Made by a program: the position numbers and the translations under genes. From JABMMZ01 sp044357345 (GTDB lineage: Bacteria > Bacteroidota > Bacteroidia > NS11-12g > UBA955): a stretch of DNA of 64,000 nucleotides. The stretch is from positions 7,134-71,133 of the forward strand of contig JBIKPR010000004.1 in NCBI GenBank assembly GCA_044357345.1. The letters run 5' to 3'. Under the pieces are notes generated by a model. That model saw only the letters and a list, made by a program, of their open reading frames with translations. It was not told the origin of the DNA and did not search any database. Positions 1 to 8,671 of the stretch are shown in pieces. How positions within the stretch are numbered: position 1 is the stretch's first letter; each line of letters opens with the position of its first letter.

Positions 1-349
1 CCACGTGGCTATAGGCCATGATTAAGCAATTTTTGCCAATTTCTGTTTGGCCTCTGTCTTTGGTACCACGGTTAATGGTTGCACATTCGCGGATGGTGGT
101 ATTATCGCCAATAACGGTAAGTGAATCTTCCCCATCAAATTTTAAATCTTGTGGGATTGCAGAGATGATAGCACCTGGGAATATTTTTACATTTTTTCCA
201 ATGCGGGCACCTTCAAAAATGGTAACACCTGAACCTATCCAGGTACCTTCACCAATTTCTACATTTTTATGAATGGTAACGAAAGGATCGATTACCACAT
301 TTTCTGCAACCTTCGATTGCGGATGAACATAAGCTAGGGGTTGAATCAT
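1..349 (-). CDS. lpxA: Acyl-ACP--UDP-N-acetylglucosamine O-acyltransferase LpxA, partial (C-terminus beyond window edge)
   Basis: This gene encodes the first enzyme of lipid A synthesis, which transfers a 3-hydroxyacyl chain from ACP to UDP-GlcNAc in the cytoplasm. About 116 N-terminal residues are visible on the minus strand, starting at ATG 349-347 (MIQPLAYVHP), and the frame runs off position 1. The sequence shows left-handed beta-helix hexapeptide repeats (IGEGTWIGSG, IGKNVKIFPG) and the LpxA signature segments AIPQDLKFDGE and TIRECATINRGT. The gene lies 54 nt downstream of lpxC-fabZ and follows lpxD and the HD gene, so it is probably the last visible gene of one lipid A operon. The family assignment is secure. 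The gene is cut only by the window edge and shows no damage. Confidence 0.95.
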   Translation of the reverse strand, partial: MIQPLAYVHPQSKVAENVVIDPFVTIHKNVEIGEGTWIGSGVTIFEGARIGKNVKIFPGAIISAIPQDLKFDGEDSLTVIGDNTTIRECATINRGTKDRGQTEIGKNCLIMAYSHV

Positions 350-403
350 TTTTCAGTAATTACTCTATATACAATTTTGGAGGCCTTAGCCCCCAAAAGA
401 AAT

Positions 404-1798
404 TTATTTTATTTTAACAATTTGAGCCATCATTTCTGCTTCGCTTACCAATTTCTCGCCAACGAAACATCTGCCGCGCATTAAACAGATTCCTCTTCTT
501 ACTGGTTCAAGCATTTCAAGCTTCATAACCAAGGTATCTCCTGGAACAACTTTGTCTTTAAATCTTGCTTTATCAATTTTCAAGAACAGAGTTGTGTAGT
601 TTTCAGGATCTTCAACTTCACTTAAAATAAGCACGCCACCGGCTTGAGCCATGGCTTCTAGTTGCAATACACCAGGGAAAATTGGATCTCCAGGGAAGTG
701 GCCATCAAAGAAGTATTGGTCGCCTGTGATGTTTTTTATTGCAATCACATAGGTTGGAGTCTTTTCTAAAATTTTATCTACCAATAAGAAAGGATGCTTG
801 TGTGGTAAGAATTTAGAAATCTCTTTGTATTCGTATAGCGCTTTAACGTTCGGGTTGTAAACCGGTGCATCGCTATTGGCTTTCTTTCTAGTCTTTTTTA
901 TTAAAGCTTTAATTTTTCTAGCAAAGGCAACGTTAGAAGCGTGACCAGGGCGGGCAGCCATAATTTGCGCTTTGATTGGCATACCAATAAGGGCTAAATC
1001 ACCTAACAAATCAAGTAATTTGTGACGGGCTGGCTCGTTTTGGAATCTCAACTCCAAATTATTTAGGATACCTTCTTTTCTTACTTCAACTTTTGGCTTG
1101 TTAAATACTTTGGCCAATCTTTCCATTTCCTCATCTTCAACCACACGGTCAACTATTACGATGGCATTATTCAAATCGCCACCCTTAATTAAATTGTTGT
1201 TCAACATCATTTCCAATTCATGCAAGAAGCAGAAAGTTCTGCAGCTAGAAATTTCTTTTTCGAACTCGTTTAAATTGGTGATGGTAGCGTGTTGGCTTCC
1301 TAGAACTGGACTGTTGTAATCAACCATTACCGTTGCACGGTAATCGTCTAATGGCATAGCCACCATTTCAATATGGTTTTGATTGTCGTTGTAATGCACA
1401 TTTACTGGAATATGAAAATACTCGCGTTCTGCTTCTTGTTCAACGATTCCAACAGACAGCAAAGCATCCACAAATGGTTTAGAACTTCCATCCATAATTG
1501 GCATTTCAGGACCATCAATTTCTAACAACACATTGTCGATTTCCAAACCAACCAAAGCCGCCAAAGCATGCTCGACGGTGCTTACGCGTGCGCCGTTTTT
1601 TTCTAAAGTAGTTCCTCTAGAAGTATCTACAACCAATTCACAATCAGCCTCAATAATTGGCTGACCATCTAAATCGGTTCTTTGGAATTTGTACCAATGG
1701 TTGGCAGGTGCTGGAGAGAAAGTCAAATTTACAACAGCTCCGGTGTGCAGACCAACGCCAGAAACGGTTATTGAATTCTTTAGTGTCGTTTGTTTCAT
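404..1798 (-). CDS. lpxC-fabZ: Bifunctional UDP-3-O-acyl-GlcNAc deacetylase / 3-hydroxyacyl-ACP dehydratase (LpxC-FabZ fusion)
   Basis: The 464-aa protein joins two enzymes. The N-terminal part (about residues 1-310) is LpxC, the zinc deacetylase that commits the cell to lipid A synthesis. It shows GVGLHTG, the zinc-ligand motif VEHALAAL (His77), DGSSKPFVDALL, SCRTFC, RHKLLDLLGD with the other His and Asp zinc ligands, and the catalytic PGHASN. The C-terminal part (about residues 318-464) is FabZ, which dehydrates 3-hydroxyacyl-ACP in fatty acid elongation. It shows FLPHKHPFLLVD, GHFPGDPIFPGV with the active-site His, and LQLEAMAQ with the Glu. The two enzymes share the branch-point substrate 3-hydroxyacyl-ACP. 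The fusion is known from Bacteroidota. The start overlaps the lpxD stop by 4 nt, which indicates translational coupling. Confidence 0.97.
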   Translation of the reverse strand: MKQTTLKNSITVSGVGLHTGAVVNLTFSPAPANHWYKFQRTDLDGQPIIEADCELVVDTSRGTTLEKNGARVSTVEHALAALVGLEIDNVLLEIDGPEMPIMDGSSKPFVDALLSVGIVEQEAEREYFHIPVNVHYNDNQNHIEMVAMPLDDYRATVMVDYNSPVLGSQHATITNLNEFEKEISSCRTFCFLHELEMMLNNNLIKGGDLNNAIVIVDRVVEDEEMERLAKVFNKPKVEVRKEGILNNLELRFQNEPARHKLLDLLGDLALIGMPIKAQIMAARPGHASNVAFARKIKALIKKTRKKANSDAPVYNPNVKALYEYKEISKFLPHKHPFLLVDKILEKTPTYVIAIKNITGDQYFFDGHFPGDPIFPGVLQLEAMAQAGGVLILSEVEDPENYTTLFLKIDKARFKDKVVPGDTLVMKLEMLEPVRRGICLMRGRCFVGEKLVSEAEMMAQIVKIK

Positions 1799-2832
1799 TT
1801 TGATGTTAATTCTTTTATGCGTTTTTCAAGTTCTTTAATTCTATTTTCAAGTTGAGGCAAATTGCGCAAAATTACTTGGCTTTTGAATGCCTCTTTTATT
1901 GGCATTGCGGGACTTCCAATAAATTGTTGATTCGGCTCTTTAATGGTTTTAGGAATTCCACTTTGACCACCTATTTGGGTGCCATCGGCAATCGTAATGT
2001 GTCCAACGATTCCAACTTGGGCGCCGATTACACAACCCTTACCTACTTTGGTGCTTCCAGCTACGCCACTTAGTCCTGCGATTACGGTATTTTCACCAAT
2101 CTCGGCATTGTGTGCGATTTGCACCATATTGTCTAGTTTTACGCCCTTTCTAATTATTGTAGAGCCCATGGTGGCTCTATCTAAACAACAATTAGAACCG
2201 GTTTCAACATTGTCTTCTATGATTACATTTCCAATTTGAGGAATCTTAGCATAGGTACCATCAGGAGTTGGTGCAAAACCAAATCCATCTGAACCAATAA
2301 CAGTGCCTGCATGGATGATGCAATTATTCCCGACATGGCAATCGGAGTACAATTTAACCCCAGAATAAAACAAAGTATTATTCCCAATTTTGGCTTTTTT
2401 ACCTACAAAAACATGAGGATATAATTGGGCATTTTCTCCAACTACAGCATCATCCTCTATTACCACATAGGGTCCGATGAACACATTTTTACCAATACTT
2501 GCTGAATCTGCTATAATGGCTGTTGGATGTATCCCTTCTCTTTGTTGGTGGGGATTGAACCAAGCATTCAAGACCAAACAAAAACCGTAGTATGGCATTG
2601 GATGTCTGACGATGGTGCATTGTACAGGTTTTTCTAAAATCAAATCATTTGAAACAATTACAATTGAAGCTTTTGTTTCATAAATGAAGTTGAGGTATTT
2701 GGGATTGGCTAAAAAACTAACTTCACCTTCGGAGGCTGTTTCAATTTTTCCAGCAGCAAACACAATTGCAGAAGCATCACCTTCAATGCTACCTTGTATA
2801 AGTTCTGCTATTTGAGCGGCATTTATCTGCAT
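1795..2832 (-). CDS. lpxD: UDP-3-O-(3-hydroxyacyl)glucosamine N-acyltransferase LpxD
   Basis: The 345-aa enzyme adds the second hydroxyacyl chain to UDP-3-O-acyl-glucosamine, the third step of lipid A synthesis. It has the LpxD N-terminal uridine-binding domain (FLANPKYLNFIYETKAS, about residues 40-56). A long left-handed beta-helix of hexapeptide repeats follows (IGKNVFIGPYVVIEDDAVVGEN onward). MVQIAHNAEIG carries the catalytic His. A short charged coiled-coil tail (ENRIKELEKRIKELTSK) ends the protein. It overlaps lpxC-fabZ by 4 nt and starts 24 nt after the HD gene, so all four genes appear to be one transcript. Its length is normal for the family. Confidence 0.96.
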   Translation of the reverse strand: MQINAAQIAELIQGSIEGDASAIVFAAGKIETASEGEVSFLANPKYLNFIYETKASIVIVSNDLILEKPVQCTIVRHPMPYYGFCLVLNAWFNPHQQREGIHPTAIIADSASIGKNVFIGPYVVIEDDAVVGENAQLYPHVFVGKKAKIGNNTLFYSGVKLYSDCHVGNNCIIHAGTVIGSDGFGFAPTPDGTYAKIPQIGNVIIEDNVETGSNCCLDRATMGSTIIRKGVKLDNMVQIAHNAEIGENTVIAGLSGVAGSTKVGKGCVIGAQVGIVGHITIADGTQIGGQSGIPKTIKEPNQQFIGSPAMPIKEAFKSQVILRNLPQLENRIKELEKRIKELTSK

Positions 2833-2856
2833 AAATCTATCCTGCGAAGATAAGGC

Positions 2857-4077
2857 TTAGCGGTAATAGCATAAATAATATTTTTTAACAGTCTGATTCA
2901 AAGCTCTTAAGTTGTAATTATCGCTTGCATCCGTAACATCCAAGACCTCTCCCGACTTTTTCAGTATACGAATACCAGTACTCTTTTCCACTTTATACGC
3001 ATCGTTTGCCAAGGTGTTCATGGAAGCAAAATAGATTCCTTGCTCAGGTTTTAGCTTAAATTTCTTTACCATTTGTTCTTGCATTTCGGCCACTTCTTTC
3101 ATTGGAATGACCTTTGACGAAAGTTGGATTTTAGGCAAGTTTCTATTGACTAAATTTTTAGCCAATAAAGACAAGACTTTATCATCTGAAAACTGCCAAT
3201 TTTTAATCGCAGAAATCACATCCGAATCGTCCAATTGTATAAACTGTTGCAAGACATTAGGCTCTTCCATAAATTGCTTAACATCGATGTGGTTTTTCAA
3301 AAAGAAATCGAGGGCTGGTGAGGCATACAACTGCAAACCTTCTTTGGAAACCTCGGCAGCTCTGCGCATCGTATTGGTGAGCAAAACATCAGCGGCAACA
3401 ACTGTCTTATGCAAATACACTTGCCAATACATTAAGCGTCTTGCAATAATGAATTTTTCAATGCTGTAAATCCCCTTCTCTTCTACCACCAACTCATCGT
3501 CTACAACATCCAACATGTGGATGATGCGCTCTGAACCAATGATACCTTCGCTAACTCCTGTGTAAAAACTGTCGCGACCTAAGTAATCTAGACGGTCCAT
3601 ATCCAACTGACCAGAAATTAACTGGTGTAAAAAAGCTTTCTTATAACGGTTGCTGAAAATCTGAATGCATAGATCTAATTTCCCTTTAAATTGTTTGTTC
3701 AATTCCTGCATCATCATCATTGAAATACTTTCATGCGGAACCGAATGAATTAAGGTATGTTCAAGGGAATGGCTGTATGGTCCATGGCCAATATCATGCA
3801 GCAAAATCGCACAGTACAAAGCTTCAGCTTCTGCATCCGAAATTTTCACATTTTTTTGACGTAAAGTAAACACCGCATTCATCATTAAATGCAAGGCTCC
3901 TAAGGCGTGGTGGAAACGAGAATGTGTGGCACCAGGGTATACAATTTCAGTCATTCCCAATTGGCGTATACGTCTAAGTCTCTGAACAAAAGGGTGCTCT
4001 ATGAGGTCGTAAACCAATTTACTTGGAATACTCAAAAAACCATAGACTGGGTCGTTTATAATTTTACTTTTGTTCAT
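2857..4077 (-). CDS. HD-domain phosphohydrolase (dNTPase-like)
   Basis: The protein has 406 aa from the ATG at 4077-4075 (MNKSKIINDPVYGF). A longer frame to 4113 exists, but the family normally begins at the INDPVYGF segment. The metal-binding HD motifs are clear: HSRFHHALGALHLM with the first His, LLHDIGHGPYSHSLEH with the HD pair, and LDMDRLDYLGRDSFYTG with the distal Asp. This is the arrangement of SAMHD1/dGTPase-like HD proteins. The reaction is probably hydrolysis of a (deoxy)nucleotide, but the substrate cannot be read from sequence. It is the first gene of the lpxD/lpxC-fabZ/lpxA run. From general knowledge this neighbourhood recurs in Bacteroidota, but its functional meaning is not established here. 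Confidence 0.9.
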   Translation of the reverse strand: MNKSKIINDPVYGFLSIPSKLVYDLIEHPFVQRLRRIRQLGMTEIVYPGATHSRFHHALGALHLMMNAVFTLRQKNVKISDAEAEALYCAILLHDIGHGPYSHSLEHTLIHSVPHESISMMMMQELNKQFKGKLDLCIQIFSNRYKKAFLHQLISGQLDMDRLDYLGRDSFYTGVSEGIIGSERIIHMLDVVDDELVVEEKGIYSIEKFIIARRLMYWQVYLHKTVVAADVLLTNTMRRAAEVSKEGLQLYASPALDFFLKNHIDVKQFMEEPNVLQQFIQLDDSDVISAIKNWQFSDDKVLSLLAKNLVNRNLPKIQLSSKVIPMKEVAEMQEQMVKKFKLKPEQGIYFASMNTLANDAYKVEKSTGIRILKKSGEVLDVTDASDNYNLRALNQTVKKYYLCYYR

Positions 4078-4275
4078 TATCTGCAAAATTGACGATTTAT
4101 TGTCATATTTCATTCATTATATTGCTTTAATTCTTCTTATTCAATACTTTATTGTGTTTTAAATTTATTGTATTGTAATAGGAATCCTAAGTGTACCAAA
4201 GCAAATACAAAAGAGCTAGTAATTAAAAATTTACTTGCTGAAATCAGGTCTTCATTTCCCCTAAATTTGTAGGCC

Positions 4276-5274
4276 TTGAAAAAATACCACAAAATCCCTA
4301 AAAAAGTTGTCACAACAAAACCAAAAGTACCTGGTTTGCATCCTCGAAACTCGCACCAAGGTCGATACGATTTGGACACGCTTTGCAAGGCTTTGCCAGA
4401 ACTTTCGACTTACATCGTTAAAACAGATTTCGGCGATAGTTCTATAAATTTTTTCAACCCTGATGCAGTTAAAACACTAAATAAAGCCATTCTCTTTAAA
4501 GACTACAACATTAACTACTGGGATATCCCTAATGGTTATTTATGTCCTCCTATTCCTGGCCGTGCTGACTACATTCACTTTTTGGCCGATATACTTAACG
4601 AACTTCCAGAAAAAGACACTTTAATCCATCCTAACTTTAAGTGTTTGGATATTGGTACAGGTGCCAATTTAATTTACCCAATCATTGGCCACAACCAATA
4701 CAAGTGGCAATTTAGGGCCAGCGATATCGATGCCATAGCCCTAGAAAATGCGAAAGAAATTTGTGCAAAAAACCCTGAACTTTCTAACGGGATTGAAATT
4801 GTATTGCAGGACAATAACAATGTATTTTTCAAAAATATAGTCCACAAAGACGACTTCTTTGAGGCAAGTGTCTGCAACCCTCCGTTCCATTCTTCCCAAG
4901 AAGAAGCCAGTGCAGGGACCTTAAGAAAATTAAAAAATCTAAAAGCTGAAAATATCAGCGAAGATGCCTTAAATTTCGGTGGCCAAAACAACGAATTGAT
5001 TTATGAAGGTGGAGAACTTAAATTCATCCAAGACATGGCCAAAGAAAGTACTAAGTTCAAAAGAAATATTCTTTGGTTCAGCAGCTTGGTATCCAAATCA
5101 GCCCATATCCATATTCTACAAAGATTCTTTAGTGAATTAGGTGTAGCTGAACAAAAGACCATTGAAATGGGCCAAGGCAACAAAACAAGTCGATTCATAG
5201 CTTGGACTTTTTTCTCTAAATCGGAACGATTAAAACACTTAGAAGGAAAAAAAGCACAGAATGATCCCCATTGA
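4276..5274 (+). CDS. rlmF: 23S rRNA (adenine(1618)-N(6))-methyltransferase RlmF
   Basis: The 332-aa SAM-dependent enzyme methylates N6 of A1618 in 23S rRNA. The N-terminal GLHPRNSHQGRYD block is diagnostic for the RlmF/YbiN family. Next come a glycine-rich SAM-binding loop (LDIGTGANLIYPI, about residue 124) and the N6-adenine methylase catalytic motif NPPF (CNPPFHSS, about residue 199). Translation appears to start at TTG 4276, because no ATG lies upstream of the conserved N-terminus in this frame. The SET-domain gene overlaps its last 14 nt, so the two are likely co-transcribed. The opposite-strand frame at 4149-4388 overlaps the start and is not supported. Confidence 0.93.
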   Translation: MKKYHKIPKKVVTTKPKVPGLHPRNSHQGRYDLDTLCKALPELSTYIVKTDFGDSSINFFNPDAVKTLNKAILFKDYNINYWDIPNGYLCPPIPGRADYIHFLADILNELPEKDTLIHPNFKCLDIGTGANLIYPIIGHNQYKWQFRASDIDAIALENAKEICAKNPELSNGIEIVLQDNNNVFFKNIVHKDDFFEASVCNPPFHSSQEEASAGTLRKLKNLKAENISEDALNFGGQNNELIYEGGELKFIQDMAKESTKFKRNILWFSSLVSKSAHIHILQRFFSELGVAEQKTIEMGQGNKTSRFIAWTFFSKSERLKHLEGKKAQNDPH

Positions 5275-5674
5275 GATTCCTGAATCCGACTATTTGTATA
5301 CCGACATTTCTCAAATTGAAAATGCTGGAAATGGCTTATTTACTGCTATAAAAATATACAAAGGCGAAATTATCGCACTTTACAAAGGCAAGGTGTTAAA
5401 TGAGGCGCAAATCGAAAAACGTATTGCCTTAAAACAAGATCAGTACTTCATGAATCTGCCCAACGGCAGCATTTTAGACGCAAGAAAAACCAATGGATTT
5501 GCCAAATACGCAAATGATGCCCAAGCATTTTCTAACAGTCTTTTTAAAAACAATTCAATTATCAGTATTGATGAAGAAGAAAACATTTGTTTGGTCTCAA
5601 AACGTGTGATTAAAGCGGGTGAAGAAATTTTCTGCAGCTATGGAAAACGGTATTGGAAAAAACACGGTAAATAA
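5261..5674 (+). CDS. SET-domain protein (putative protein-lysine methyltransferase)
   Basis: This is a compact 137-aa protein that consists almost entirely of a SET domain. AGNGLFTAIKIYKGEII (residues 22-38) forms the first SAM-binding strand block. FAKYANDA (residues 80-87) takes the place of the usual NHS motif. AGEEIFCSYGKRYW (residues 119-132) matches the C-terminal GEE-YG-Y block with the catalytic Tyr127. SET domains methylate lysine side chains using SAM, and the target here is unknown. The gene overlaps rlmF by 14 nt, which suggests coupled translation and possibly a translation-related protein as target (inference). The weak match to the NHS motif lowers certainty about activity but not about the fold. 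Confidence 0.8.
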   Translation: MIPIEIPESDYLYTDISQIENAGNGLFTAIKIYKGEIIALYKGKVLNEAQIEKRIALKQDQYFMNLPNGSILDARKTNGFAKYANDAQAFSNSLFKNNSIISIDEEENICLVSKRVIKAGEEIFCSYGKRYWKKHGK

Positions 5675-5835
5675 AAGATATATTGCAATTATTTTTATTG
5701 CAAAGGCAGTTTTAAAAGTTTTCATTTAAATTATTTTATAGGATTACCAAGCATTCAAAACCTCCAATTAAAATTGACATTGCTCATTTATTGGAATATA
5801 GTAGTTTAAAGTATTAAACTTTGAAAATTCTGTCA

Positions 5836-5843
5836 TACCTTTG
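5836..5843 (+). promoter_or_regulatory. -7 promoter element (TACCTTTG) of mdh
   Basis: TACCTTTG fits the Bacteroidota housekeeping sigma -7 consensus TAnnTTTG and lies 35 nt before the mdh ATG. No good TTTG -33 element is visible at the expected spacing, so the assignment rests on the -7 element and its position. Confidence 0.55.
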
Positions 5844-5878
5844 CCGAATAATTTTTAACCCTTAAGCATCACAATCAT

Positions 5879-6814
5879 ATGAAAGTAACAGTCGTAGGAG
5901 CAGGAGCAGTTGGCGCAACATGTGCAGACAATATTGCCCGCAAAGAACTTTGTTCAGAATTGGTATTATTAGACATTAAAGAAGGTATTAGTGAAGGTAA
6001 ATCATTAGATTTATTCCAAACATCTTCTTTACTTGGATTTGACACCAGAATTACTGGTAGCACCAACGATTATACCAAAACCGCAAACAGCGATGTTGTG
6101 GTTATAACCAGTGGTATTCCCCGTAAACCAGGTATGACACGTGAAGAACTTATCGGCACCAATGCTGGTATTGTTAAAGGTGTAACAGAAAATATTTTAA
6201 AACATTCTCCAAATGCCATCATCATCGTTATTAGTAACCCTATGGATACTATGACTTATTTGGCTTTGAAATCAAGCGGTATTCCGAAAAACCGTATCAT
6301 TGGTATGGGTGGCATACTTGATAGTGCTCGTTTCAAATGTTATTTATCATTAGCAACAGGTGCATCTACCAACGATATCCACGGTGTGGTTATTGGCGGA
6401 CACGGTGACACCACCATGATTCCTTTGACTAGACTTGCTACCATCAACGGCATGCCAGTTAGTTATAAATTAAATGAAGAAGCTTTGGCTAAAGTAGCGG
6501 CTGACACCATGATTGGTGGAGCAACTTTAACCGGCTTATTGGGAACGAGTGCATGGTATGCGCCAGGAGCTGCAGGTGCGGCCTTGGTTGAAGCCATTGT
6601 AAGAGACGAGAAAAAAGTAATGCCTTGCTGCGTATACTTAGAAGGTGAATATGGTCAAAACGATATTTGCTTAGGTGTACCTGTGGTTATTGGCAAAAAC
6701 GGTTGGGAAGAAATCGTAGACTACAAATTAACAGAAAGCGAACAAGCTGCCTTCAACAAATCTGCTGACGCAGTTAGAAGCATGAACAGTGTATTGGGAA
6801 CCACCAACGCTTAA
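5879..6814 (+). CDS. mdh: Malate dehydrogenase
   Basis: The 311-aa NAD-dependent enzyme interconverts malate and oxaloacetate in the TCA cycle. It begins with the Rossmann glycine loop VGAGAVGAT (residues 6-14). Asp32 in LLDIKEG is typical of NAD preference. The active-site loop reads SGIPRKPGMTREELIGTNAGIV, and its arginine-containing RKPGMTR matches malate rather than lactate specificity. The catalytic Asp-Arg and His sites are GGILDSARFK and GGHGDTTM. Length and motifs match the lactate-dehydrogenase-like MDH group common in Bacteroidota. The gene is monocistronic, with a -7 element upstream and a strong terminator 16 nt after the stop. Confidence 0.96.
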   Translation: MKVTVVGAGAVGATCADNIARKELCSELVLLDIKEGISEGKSLDLFQTSSLLGFDTRITGSTNDYTKTANSDVVVITSGIPRKPGMTREELIGTNAGIVKGVTENILKHSPNAIIIVISNPMDTMTYLALKSSGIPKNRIIGMGGILDSARFKCYLSLATGASTNDIHGVVIGGHGDTTMIPLTRLATINGMPVSYKLNEEALAKVAADTMIGGATLTGLLGTSAWYAPGAAGAALVEAIVRDEKKVMPCCVYLEGEYGQNDICLGVPVVIGKNGWEEIVDYKLTESEQAAFNKSADAVRSMNSVLGTTNA

Positions 6815-6830
6815 TTCTATATAAATATTT

Positions 6831-6862
6831 AAAAGCCCTAAGCCTCGCTTAGGGCTTTTTTT
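6831..6862 (+). terminator. Rho-independent terminator of mdh
   Basis: A 13-bp perfect stem (AAAAGCCCTAAGC / GCTTAGGGCTTTT) with a 3-nt loop (CTC) is followed by more T residues, immediately downstream of the mdh stop codon. Confidence 0.9.
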
Positions 6863-6883
6863 ATGCGTTAAAAATAAAGGCAC

Positions 6884-6891
6884 TATTTTTG
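6884..6891 (+). promoter_or_regulatory. -7 promoter element (TATTTTTG) of the thioredoxin-like gene
   Basis: TATTTTTG fits TAnnTTTG and lies 14 nt before the ATG at 6906. It falls between the mdh terminator and the next gene, where a new promoter is required. Confidence 0.55.
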
Positions 6892-6905
6892 CCCTTAACA
6901 ATAGA

Positions 6906-7394
6906 ATGCGTATAAAAACCATCTTTAATACCCTCCTATTTGCTCTTCTTTTTTTTGTGTCTAAAAATGCGTCTGCACAAAAAATGAGTGTAATTAATGG
7001 CAGTGAAGTAGCAGCTTTAGCTCATAGTAAAGCCGATAGTGGCCAAACGTTGGTTATAAACTTTTGGGCCACTTGGTGTGGTCCTTGTGTGCGCGAACTC
7101 CCTTATTTTGTTCAAGCAGACACCAGTTTAAAACACGAAAATTTCAAATTCATATTTGTTTCATTTGACCCTTTAAGCAGTGAGAATAAAGTTCAAAAGT
7201 TTATCGCAAAAAACGGGTTACCTGGCACCCACTACATCATTGGAACATACGACATGTCAACTTTAATTGATCAAGTTCATCCCAAATGGGAAGGAGGAAT
7301 TCCATTAACGCTGGTTATCACCCACAAAGAAACAAAGCAACACGAAGGCGCATTTGAAAACTTCCGTCAATTCTGGCAGTTTATTCGCGATTAA
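6906..7394 (+). CDS. TlpA-like periplasmic thioredoxin-fold protein
   Basis: The 162-aa protein has an N-terminal signal peptide (residues 1-24, ending ASA-Q). A thioredoxin fold follows, carrying the redox motif WCGPC (Cys58 and Cys61) within LVINFWATWCGPCVREL. The cis-Pro site is in GGIPLTLVI. Such proteins reduce or isomerise disulfides in the periplasm, often for cytochrome c maturation or general redox repair. No cytochrome maturation genes are adjacent, so the partner is unknown. It has its own -7 element and lies between the mdh terminator and a convergent gene whose stop is only 1 nt away. Confidence 0.88.
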   Translation: MRIKTIFNTLLFALLFFVSKNASAQKMSVINGSEVAALAHSKADSGQTLVINFWATWCGPCVRELPYFVQADTSLKHENFKFIFVSFDPLSSENKVQKFIAKNGLPGTHYIIGTYDMSTLIDQVHPKWEGGIPLTLVITHKETKQHEGAFENFRQFWQFIRD

Positions 7395-7395
7395 T

Positions 7396-7899
7396 TCAAT
7401 CCATATGGGCAGCAACTTTAAAGTCGATTGTCCATAATCTCGCCACTTCTTTGGCTCTTACCTCTGCGTCGGTCCTGCTAGAAGTTTCAATGATAGCCTG
7501 CTTACAATCTCCATCAAAAACGATGTAAACGATATAATAGACATCATTCGCATTGAGAGGGGTTACATTGTCGCGGTATTCTATTTCCGACAACAAAATA
7601 TATTGTAAATCTTCTGCTGAATTGCGCTTAATAACCGCTTTGAGCCCTAATAAATTTGTGTAGTTGATCCACGATTTCTTTTCGAAATTTATTTCAATGG
7701 CTTCATAAGCAAATAAAATTGACAATGTTGCGTAAAAAATAATTGTTGCAACTAAACCAATAAAAAAAACACTGAAATCTATTACATACGCATGAAAGGT
7801 TAAATAATATAAGAAACATGAAACACCTAAACCCATCACTGTACTATTTGCCTTTTTGAAAGGCAATGCCAATCCTTTTATTTTATATTTCTTCAGCAT
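7396..7899 (-). CDS. Hypothetical membrane protein with two N-terminal helices
   Basis: I do not recognise this 167-aa protein. It has two predicted transmembrane segments close together (about residues 20-37 and 41-66). A soluble domain of about 100 residues follows, rich in beta-type sequence (YILLSEIEYRD, DVYYIVYIVFDG), and is probably cytoplasmic. The layout resembles small PH-like membrane proteins, but no motif proves that. It starts directly after the pcm stop codon (TAG then ATG with no gap), so it is co-transcribed with pcm. It converges with the thioredoxin-like gene. Confidence 0.7.
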   Translation of the reverse strand: MLKKYKIKGLALPFKKANSTVMGLGVSCFLYYLTFHAYVIDFSVFFIGLVATIIFYATLSILFAYEAIEINFEKKSWINYTNLLGLKAVIKRNSAEDLQYILLSEIEYRDNVTPLNANDVYYIVYIVFDGDCKQAIIETSSRTDAEVRAKEVARLWTIDFKVAAHMD

Positions 7900-8574
7900 C
7901 TATTTCCAACCATTCTCGCCAAGTAATGGAACAAAACTAAATTGTTCAAAAACTTCTGTTTTGATGTTTGTTGCATCTATTTTGGTGATACGCACCATGC
8001 GTTGCATGTCTTTTTCACCACCAACGGGAATTACCAATAAGCCACCGATAGTCAATTGCTTTACCAATGCTTTCGGCACAGAAGGCGCTCCTGCAGTAAC
8101 AATAATTTTATCGTATGGACCATGTTCTAAAAGCCCCTTGGTACCATCTCCAACAAACATTTGTATTTGAATATTTATCCCATATGTATTTACTTTTCGA
8201 ATGGTAGCCGTAGCCTGCTCTGACAATTTTGCATGTCTTTCAATACTGAATACTTGGGTGCCGCAAAGCGCTAATACAGAGCCTTGGTATCCACTTCCAG
8301 TTCCTATTTCAAGAACTTTATCGTTTTGCTTTAACTGAAGCAGTTGAGATTGGTAGGCAACTGTGTATGGTTGAGAGATCGTTTGGTCCTCTCCAATAGG
8401 GAAAGCTTTGTCCTCATAGGCATGTGATTCGAACTCGTGGGGCAAGAAAAAATGCCTTGGTAGTGCCGAAATTGCATCTAAAACCCTTTGGTCGACGATG
8501 CCCTTCTGTTTAAGCAGTTCGACCAACTGAAGGCGCAAACCCTTGTGTTTATAAGTGTCTTGGTAGGTATTCAA
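7900..8574 (-). CDS. pcm: Protein-L-isoaspartate O-methyltransferase
   Basis: The 224-aa SAM-dependent enzyme methylates L-isoaspartyl residues in aged proteins and starts their repair. The family block LPRHFFLPHEF (residues 38-48), GEDQTISQPY (residues 61-70) and the SAM-binding motif VLEIGTGSGYQ (residues 87-97) are all present, followed by IVTAGAPSVPKAL and GGLLVIPVG. Length and motif order are normal for bacterial Pcm. It is the first gene of a two-gene unit with the downstream membrane protein. The 97-bp divergent spacer from the oxidoreductase gene must hold its promoter. Confidence 0.95.
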   Translation of the reverse strand: MNTYQDTYKHKGLRLQLVELLKQKGIVDQRVLDAISALPRHFFLPHEFESHAYEDKAFPIGEDQTISQPYTVAYQSQLLQLKQNDKVLEIGTGSGYQGSVLALCGTQVFSIERHAKLSEQATATIRKVNTYGINIQIQMFVGDGTKGLLEHGPYDKIIVTAGAPSVPKALVKQLTIGGLLVIPVGGEKDMQRMVRITKIDATNIKTEVFEQFSFVPLLGENGWK

Positions 8575-8671
8575 AATAGTTAATGTATGTTCTTTAGTAC
8601 ACGGTTAATAACAAAATAGTGCCGCAAATAAGCAACTATTGCATTTTTGTAGCAAATTTATTTGAACACAT

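Noticed and set aside
4149..4388. 79-codon minus-strand frame with a hydrophobic stretch
   Set aside because: It overlaps the conserved N-terminus of rlmF on the opposite strand. Only its last 42 codons lie outside rlmF, and no family was recognised. A very small membrane protein starting near 4300 cannot be fully excluded.
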